The position numbers and the translations under genes were made by a program. From positions 862,290 through 926,289 of the forward strand of contig JACTAT010000010.1 in the NCBI GenBank assembly GCA_014526335.1: DNA of 64,000 nt, written 5' to 3'. The notes under the pieces were generated by a model. That model ran no database searches, was not told the DNA's origin, and saw only the letters and a program-made list of their open reading frames with translations. This DNA is from Chrysaora quinquecirrha (Eukaryota; Cnidaria; Scyphozoa; Semaeostomeae; Pelagiidae). Positions 57,486-64,000 of the stretch are shown here, in pieces (positions within the stretch are counted from its first letter, which is position 1; every line of letters starts with the position of its first letter).

Positions 57486-58228
57486 ATGGCTGTAGCTCAA
57501 CAAGACGACCCAGAACTTCAGCAATTACAAGAATCATCATCATCGCTTACATTCAAAGAAATACTCCTCCCACTATCTTTTGGTACCATCCTTTGTGATA
57601 TGGCAACTGAAAATGCTCGTCCATACGTTCCTATTTCACTTCGTCGCAAAATTTTTGACCATCTTCACTCACCATCACATCCAGGAATACGTATAACTCA
57701 AAAACTCAAAGATTCATCTGGCCTAGCATGAATAAAGACATTCGCAACTGGACTCCATCTTGTCTCCAATGTCAAAAATCAAAGATTCAGCAACACACAG
57801 TCGCACCAATTGGCACATTTAACACACCTGATGCTCGTTTCGATCATATTCATCTCGACATTGTTGGCCCTTTACCAACTTCCAATGGCTATCGTTATCT
57901 ATTCACTTGTATAGATCGATTTACTCGCTTGCCTGAAGCTATACCTTTGCATGATATTACAGCAGAAACTGTCGCTCAAGGTTTTGTTTCTTGCTGGATT
58001 TCCCTTTTTTTTGGCGTTCCCTCAACTGTTACTTCCGATCATGGTGCTCAATTCGAGTCCTCATTATTTCAAAATCTCACCGCATTTCTAGGTACCAAAC
58101 GCATTCGTACCACATCATACCATCCATGTGCAAACGGTATGGTTGAACGTTTTCACCGCATTCTAAAAGCATCACTCAAAGCCCAGCCTGATCCTACAAA
58201 ATGGACTGAAGCACTTCCACTCATTTAA
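57486..58228 (+). pseudogene. Gypsy integrase
   Basis: The zinc-binding part is split between 57486-57731 (KIFDHLHSPSHPGIRITQKL, the two His) and 57728-57790 (CLQC, the two Cys), with a frameshift at about 57722. The core follows in one frame: FDHIHLDIVGPLPTSNGYRY (D), VPSTVTSDHGAQFESSLFQN (D) and YHPCANGMVERFHRILKASL (E). The DDE triad is complete. A stop at 58228 cuts the end of the core. Confidence 0.92.
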
Positions 58229-58229
58229 A

Positions 58230-58723
58230 TTAACATCTGCACTACAATCAAAGCAGATCTTCAATTTTCACCGGCACAACTTGCTATTGGCACAACACTT
58301 CGTCTCCCAACATAATTTATTGCACCAACATCAAAATTATCAGATCTCGACCCGTCAATATATGCTGATCGTCTTCGTTCTACAATGCAACAATTACAAC
58401 CCACCTCTCCACGATCACAGCATTCTAAACATCACATACCTAAAGATGTTTATACATGCACTCACGTTTTTGTTCGTATTGATTCTCTTCGCAAACAACT
58501 TCAAGCACCTTATGATGGTCCATTAAAGATTATTAAACGCACACAAAAATTTTTACACTATCTTGACACTGATTTGCCAGAAACAACATATTCTACAACT
58601 ACTACTACCACTACTACATCGTCAACTGTCACTGATTCCCCTGCAACGTCGCAATCTGCATCTCCGGTTCGCACTACTCGCTCTGGCAGGACAGTTCATT
58701 TTCCTGTTCGCTTTGGCCAATGA
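58230..58723 (+). pseudogene. Gypsy integrase C-terminal region
   Basis: After frame changes, 58385-58723 encodes TCTHVFVRIDSLRKQLQAPY DGPLKIIKRTQKF, the C-terminal barrel typical of Gypsy integrases. A Thr/Ser-rich tail follows, ending in RTTRSGRTVHFPVRFGQ, as in many related elements. Confidence 0.8.
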
Positions 58724-58835
58724 AGGACTATTTGAACATTTGAACATTGCATATTTGAACGTTGATTTTTTTTGCATATTTTCCTACCTAATGCATTTTT
58801 AATTTTCATCGAATGAACATTTGCACTTGCATTCT

Positions 58836-58850
58836 AGGGGGGGGGGGGAG
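58836..58850 (+). other. Polypurine tract
   Basis: agggggggggggag, three bases before the 3' LTR. Confidence 0.85.
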
Positions 58851-58853
58851 TAA

Positions 58854-59047
58854 TGTAGCAACCCACCATAGCAACTTGTTTTCAATTAGCTTACTTTTTC
58901 CTCCTTGTAAACACTTCACTCTTTATTCGCTTTTCTTTCTCTTAACAGCCGTTTTGTTTATCGAATATATAAATAGAATTTTTAGTTAGTTAGATTTTGA
59001 TTTCTGAATGGTAAGCAGAATTAAGTAAATGCATCTCATTAACAAAA
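58854..59047 (+). repeat. 3' LTR
   Basis: Begins tgtagcaacccaccatagca and ends gtaaatgcatctcattaaca. Shorter than the 5' LTR by an internal deletion between gaatggtaagcagaat and taagtaaatgc. Confidence 0.85.
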
Positions 59048-59417
59048 CTATCTTGTTATCATCGCCTCGTTCGGGCTGTGCCACAGCCTGGCAAATACCG
59101 ATTATTCTTCTTAACATTGGTCTAATGTCGTCCGAAAGAAGAAAGGAAAACAAAAGATGTACAGTTAGGCATCATTCCCCTACCCTTCAAAAACATTTCA
59201 GGCAAGAACCCCACGAGCTCCCCGTTGGCAATGGGCCACGCTCTGGTAAAAATAGACCTTGTTGCCCCAACTAATCTTCCAAAACATCCGGTCACAGAGT
59301 TAAATCCATGTCAGTGCTGTATTTCATTGCACATCTATCAGTACATCTCTAACCACAAAGCCATCCAGCCACTCTCTCAGGCAAGGAGATAATCTCATAC
59401 GGATCAAAATAGAATAT
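59048..59417. other. Unassigned sequence
   Basis: No motif recognised. The plus-strand frame at 59029-59274 starts inside the LTR and is not supported. Confidence 0.4.
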
Positions 59418-59878
59418 GCTTGTGGTAGCCTGCGCAAAGACTCGGACACTTTCAAGAGTGTGGAGTCTGCGAATTAAAGTCCAAAAGCTTGTTCCCGCCT
59501 CGTTTCCAAAATAACGGCTATTGTTTTCAAAAGCTTATTGTTTTTTGACCAATAAAATCACCTGGCAGTTTTTCGCCAGGCAGCTAGGAATTTGATTAGT
59601 TCGTGTGGACAATGATAAGCGGTGGCTTGAGAAATTTCGCGCCTTGATCGTTTGCGCGGAGGAATTTTCGACCTCCGTGACAGCGAGGGCTTTGAAGATT
59701 TGCAGTGATGGGACTTTCAACTTTCAGGAAAGAGAAATGGATGTTAAATGATAGATGAATGTATTTTTGAATTTTTTTCAAGCATGGAAAGCTGTCGCGA
59801 AGATGATTCGAAGAAAATTTTAGCTAAATCCTCTTAGGTAATTAATCATATCTTTGCAGTTGGTAATGGGCTATCTGG

Positions 59879-60133
59879 TTATTGGTAATCTAGATTTGAT
59901 GGTGTATACCACTCTTTGAAGAAACTGAGTTGTCTATATCTGCTACAGGAATCAGAGGATTGGGATGTCCTCTCACTGTACAAATGATGAACTCCGAATA
60001 TACCTAATATAAACAATCCGAACGCAAGCAGAACCCTCCTGCCTTGATTGAACTGGAGAGATGTAATGTAAGGATGCTGGATTGGATATCTTTCTATGTG
60101 AACCTTATGTTTTTTGAGGCAAACACTTTTCAT
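59879..60133 (-). other. Open frame of 84 residues resembling a type II membrane protein start
   Basis: Within the inverted-repeat element. MKSVCLKKHKVHIERYPIQH, then a basic edge and a hydrophobic helix (GRRVLLAFGLFILGIFGVHH), then a Ser-rich stem and LSFFKEWYTPSNLDYQ. A short cytosolic tail plus one helix is the layout of Golgi glycosyl- or sulfotransferases. ctaattatag before it could be an acceptor, and possible donors lie at 59970-59905. No family match is claimed. Confidence 0.3.
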
Positions 60134-60139
60134 TATATT

Positions 60140-61410
60140 CGTGGCTATAATTAGAAAGAACAGACATCTGATTTAAGACAAGCAAATGCCCTGAACTGTA
60201 CCCCAATCTGTTTCCAAAACTATCCATACATAGCTATTGAGCACAATACTACTCTGCTCCTACTTTTTTTGTAGATTTCCAAATTTCACATTGCAACCTG
60301 TTGTCCATGTCTCCTCCTTTCCTATGTTGAATGATCTCGAGTGTTTCAACCTACATATTTTTCAGGACCAACGCCTAAGAAGTAAATTAAATATAACAAA
60401 TTTTTGCTGAGCCAAGACTAGGCCTAAAACATTGTTATTATGTTAAAACATGATGAAATTTAACACCAAGAGTCGGAAAGTCTGACAACATTGTGTGAAT
60501 GTGATCTTTGTAGGTATTCAATAGTATGATAATGTTTACAAGAAGCCTTCTGAGCAGTTTATTGCTGCAAGTTTCTTCTTCTGCATTAGATGAACTTAAA
60601 AACATGGTGTTGTGTTGCACACTTACTTAGAGTTTATGGGTGCATCTTTACAAAAATCCGACTTCTATTTTTTGCATGGTTTTGTGAAAGACTAATGGTG
60701 TTTCAATGTAATGTGGTTCTTTTTTACTATGCTGGTCAAGCCTTTTATGATGTACAGATTATAACTTTAAAGTCCCTTAAGGGAGGATGGGGTGGAAAGA
60801 AGAGGGAATGGGAATATCCTTTTTAAACTGAAGTAGCAGGGGTTGGGATATAGTGTCTACAGAGATACCAGTAAAAAGCATGTTTGAGTTCTGGACCTCA
60901 CACCTCAGTCCTCAGCCACACTCTGCATGACACTAATATTTATCTCAAAACAACAGATTTCGTAAAATCTTGTAAGCTTTTAAAATTAAAGGTTTGATTA
61001 ATTCCCTTGGAAAAGTAAAAAACACTTCCTTGCTCTGCCATAATATCACGCTATTCAGTTGGAGTCGTGGCCTAAAAGACAATGACTGTCAAGCCACAGT
61101 GTGGGCGGCCTACTAGAGACAGAAGGCCTAGGCATTTTTGTCGATGCATCTGAAGGACATGCTTGGGGATTTTAAAGATACATTTTCCTTTTAAAAGTGA
61201 ACAGAGTCACATAACAAGGTTTCATTCAAGATAGTATGTTGAAACACGAGATAAAGCCATCGTTTTGAAATTCTTTCTCCCTTGGTAACAACAGCCAACA
61301 GCCTTACGTTACGTCCTCCATTACAAGCGGTACAAGTTTGCAGTGCGGTATTTGAGTACGGCATCTTGTGAGATCGAGGTTATGCTTTTGCTGAGTCAGC
61401 TGACCAAGCT
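60140..61410. other. Body of the inverted-repeat element, nothing coding recognised
   Basis: Mixed sequence. The plus-strand frame at 60590-60826 has no motif. Confidence 0.4.
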
Positions 61411-61478
61411 TTTGGACTTTAATTCGCAGACTCTACACTCTTCAAAGTGTCTGAGTCTGCGCGCAGGCTAGCTTGTGG

Positions 61479-61710
61479 AGGATAATTGGCCAATTGTTTA
61501 GAGGCACAAGTTGCGCACATCAAAGGAGGGTTCTCCCCACTCACCCCCAGGACTACACAAGGCATTGAAAATTGAAGGGGTGATGGGCAACTACCCAATG
61601 GCTGGCAGAGAGTGGAAAAAGTACGATCAGGGCAGCTTTGAGGGTCTGGGAGAATAAGCTGTCACAAACTTTTTGCTAATTCGTTTTGCATTTTAGTATA
61701 TAAAGACTAG
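61479..61710. repeat. Composite repeat 3' block (unit 8), interrupted by the DNA element
   Basis: ggataattggccaattgttt, gcgcacatcaaaggagggtt and gatgggcaactacccaatgg, ending in tatataaagactagcccttg. The left part lies across the inserted element or is lost. Confidence 0.7.
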
Positions 61711-62708
61711 CCCTTGCCCTTATAAGACCACCAAAAAGGCACTGTGCATTGAGTTGGCTATATTTGATGTTTATTCTTAACTTATACCTGAATTGGAATC
61801 TTAACCTTAATCTTAATCTAAATGTTAATCTTAATCTGAATCTGTATTTGAATCTCAATTTTAATTTTAATCTTAATCTTAATCTTAAGCTTAATCTTAA
61901 TCTCAACCTTAGTTAATCTTGAACTCCATCTCAATATTAGTCTTAGTCTTTGTTAGTCATGGTCTAAGTATCAGTCTTTCATTTTTGAACTTAAACTTAA
62001 AGTTCATTTTCAAATCAGTCTTAATCTGAAGCTTTATGTTAATCTTGATGTAAATCTGTAATAACGTTGAAACTTAAAATTAATTTCAAGGTTGTTCTTG
62101 ATTGCCACATGTAATAATATCAATGTAAAACTTTATCATCGTCTTTATTCATCTTCATAATCTTAGGTGCCAAATAAACGATAGATTGATAGATAGATAT
62201 CATTTCATTTCAACACAAAAGTTACAAGGCTAGTTAACGTCCCCCCGTTTATTAATTTTGAGTTTTCCCCCCACCCCCAGGACCTTATAAGGACCCCCCT
62301 GTTTATTAAATTTTTGAAAAAAATTTCCCACCTCCCTTATTAATTTGGACCCCCTATCTATTTGGTACCCTAAAAGTATTGGCCTTAAAGTTAATATTAG
62401 TAACAGCAAAATTAATCTTTAAATTAAAATAAATGATAATATTATTCTAAATTCTACATCTGCAATAAAACTTTAAATCAAAATCAAAGATGAAATTAAA
62501 ATGAAATAAAAACCAAATAAAAATGAAAGTTAGTGTCGAGAGACAAAATGGAAATAAATATATAATTGAAAAGATATGAGAAAAAATAGATCTAAAGATT
62601 TGAGTCATCCCAAAAGGCCTTCTAGGTCTAGCTTTGTCGAAGTGACTTTAAGACATTGAAAAGAATTGTAAACTTTATAATTCATAAAAACAAAAACACC
62701 AAAAATTG

Positions 62709-62780
62709 GCCCTTGAGGGGATTTGAACTCCAGGCATTCATGGTAGGGGGTGAGCATTTAGCCACTCGGCTATACAGCTG
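62709..62780 (-). repeat. tRNA-like segment 1 (unit 9)
   Basis: Minus strand: CTGTATAGCCGAGTGGCTAA and CTGGAGTTCAAATCCCCTCA. Both promoter-like boxes are well kept. Confidence 0.65.
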
Positions 62781-63002
62781 TACTGCTTGATGCAACGATT
62801 GTCTCCTAGTGGTTGTAATATTCATGGAACGAAAAAACAACATTCGATGACGTAATATTCATGGAAAGAAAAAACAACACTTTAAAAATTGTCTAACGAA
62901 GTTAAAAATTACACCGAAAGCAAACTTAGTCACCAGATGTCTTCTCGGTAATTTGAAAACATTTCCAATACAAAAATAATTTTTTTTAATAATTAAAGAT
63001 TT

Positions 63003-63072
63003 CCCTCTGAGAGGCGACTCTGTATCGCAGCTCACGAGACACGCCGCCTTACCAACTGTGCTACCGTGCCTT
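63003..63072 (-). repeat. tRNA-like segment 2 (unit 9), T-arm deleted
   Basis: Minus strand: GTAGCACAGTTGGTAAGGCG is present, but the T-arm is cut to GAGTCGCCTCTCAGAGGG, without the TTCGA loop. Confidence 0.55.
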
Positions 63073-63340
63073 GCTGTGATAGAATGATAATCCTCCTATA
63101 GAGAACAATCAAGCGATGGTTAAACAGACACCAATGACGCACATGAAATAAGGGTTAGTCCCAATTACCCCAGAGATGGCAGAAATTGGTGTTGACAGGA
63201 TGATGTTGCAGGTGTTGACACGCCTACGCCACGGTCGGCAGAGCAGAATGCAAGTCGGAAGTGCGAAGCTCTTTCAGAGGGGCAGGGGAATGGTTGAAAA
63301 ATCGGTTTCCATGGAAATTACCATTGTAATATATGGAAAT

Positions 63341-63960
63341 TATAATCTAACCATGAAAAAGGGTTACCAAGCTGTTCACTTGGACCTTAACTTCTGAATT
63401 CTTGACTTGTCTCTTCTTGGTTGTGATTTCTGCTTTGGGTAATCGTTTTCTGCAGGTGTCAAAGGCATTTGAGGAGCGAAGGTGGGAGTGATGACTTTGC
63501 AGATAGGAGGCTAAGATTTTATGAAAAGAAACACACCTAAGTTCGGTGCAATACGTGGTATTTAATCTAATTGGTCTATTCATGATTTTTTTTACATATT
63601 TCAAAAACATTGGAAACCAATCAAAGCTAGTGTTAGTTCATTTCCACCCCTAGCTGACAATTAATTTTTAGTGTCGAATCAGAAATAGGAAAAGAAAAGA
63701 AAAATGTTAATAGAAAAACAAGAACCTGCATTCATCCAGTTAATGCCTATGAAACGTCTAAACCTATTCGAAATTTTATGTTGTTTTCTTTTAGCTCATT
63801 TCAAAATTTTAAATTAAAAAATGAATATTTATGCCTTAAAAGCTTCAATTAAGCACATAATTTGCAACCTGGCCTTCAAAGAGAAAACAGTATGCTCTAA
63901 ATAACGTGAAGTAAAATCGTCACGCAACAAAGTAAAAATTCTTCTGAATGCCTTACTCGA
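63341..63960. other. Unassigned sequence with a possible minus-strand frame
   Basis: 63610-63347 (minus) is an 87-residue frame (TTYCTELRCVSFHKILASYL, KRLPKAEITTKKRQVKNSEV) starting where the composite repeat ends. Basic and low in hydrophobics. No family recognised. Confidence 0.25.
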
Positions 63961-63972
63961 GGGGGGGGGGGG
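63961..63972. repeat. Poly-G run
   Basis: Twelve G in a row near the window end. A similar run at 58837-58848 is the polypurine tract of the Gypsy element. Confidence 0.9.
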
Positions 63973-64000
63973 CGATTAACTGCTTCAAAAACTTGTACAC

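Larger units (their letters stand above)
55111..59047 (+). mobile_element. Ty3/Gypsy LTR retrotransposon, CsRN1-like
   Basis: Both LTRs are present, with a primer-binding site after the first, a purine tract before the second, and Gag-protease-RT-RNase H-integrase in the usual Gypsy order. The Gag box CxYHxxFGxxAxxCxxPC is the CHCC type known from Boudicca/CsRN1-like elements. Several frameshifts, a shortened Gag and a deletion in RT make it defective. No target duplication was identified beside the LTRs. Confidence 0.92.
59426..61470. mobile_element. Terminal-inverted-repeat DNA element with 8-bp target duplication
   Basis: Ends are inverted repeats of about 65 bases starting TAGCCTGCGC and sharing gagtctgcgaattaaagtcc aaaagctt. 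The flanks carry the identical 8-mer gcttgtgg (59418-59425 and 61471-61478). An 8-base duplication is typical of the hAT and P superfamilies. The body of about 1.9 kb holds no recognisable transposase, so it is non-autonomous. The right end lies inside the 3' block of a composite repeat, giving the order of insertion. Confidence 0.88.
61711..63340. repeat. Composite repeat unit 9
   Basis: Same order as units 2, 6 and 7: a TCTTAA-type tract (61770-61920), cttcataatcttaggtgcc, cccgtttattaat lines, tRNA-like segments 62709-62780 and 63003-63072, and the 3' block to 63340. Shows two additions: a GATA-type insertion at about 62180-62238 and a short duplication of cgtaatattcatggaa at 62815-62870. 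Lies about 37 kb from the nearest full copy, so the family is dispersed. Confidence 0.75.

Noticed and set aside
1..64000. Bacterial-style operons, Shine-Dalgarno sites or terminators
   Set aside because: Intron-bearing gene, eukaryotic retroelements and low coding density exclude a prokaryotic reading.

Overview
This window looks like nuclear DNA of an invertebrate animal, most likely a cnidarian (an inference from the mix of elements, not from a species marker). It is AT-rich and has almost no long open reading frames. Coding sequence is split into small exons with GT/AG borders. Most of the window is transposable elements, satellites and composite repeats.

One host gene is recognisable: a TMEM94-like gene (P-type-ATPase-related, ER magnesium handling in vertebrates) on the minus strand, from 53148 down to 29171. 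Eight exon positions were placed by splice sites, matching phases and resemblance to vertebrate TMEM94. Two of the exons occur twice because a 7.6 kb block (30080-37699) is repeated in tandem (37700-45324). In every stretch compared, the two copies differ only in short-run lengths. That points to an assembly artefact or a very recent duplication.

Layout: 1-5450 holds decayed non-LTR (LINE) fragments on the minus strand. 5472-5634 is an inverted repeat with a hammerhead-like core. 6098-24250 is dominated by a composite repeat family, with two tRNA-like segments about 200 bp apart plus a conserved 3' block. It is interleaved with two arrays of a 51-bp satellite, a duplicated 1.1-1.3 kb segment, and a Helitron fragment split by a TA-flanked inverted-repeat element. 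24440-27480 is a DIRS-type tyrosine-recombinase retrotransposon (minus). 27480-29170 is mostly unassigned.

29171-53148 is the TMEM94-like gene. Its introns carry a second DIRS relic, an inverted-repeat element (both inside the duplicated block), a tRNA-derived SINE and a LINE with a 2A-like motif. 55111-59047 is a Ty3/Gypsy element with both LTRs. 59426-61470 is a terminal-inverted-repeat DNA element with a perfect 8-bp target duplication. 61479-63340 is another composite repeat. Apart from TMEM94, almost every coding trace belongs to a broken mobile element.
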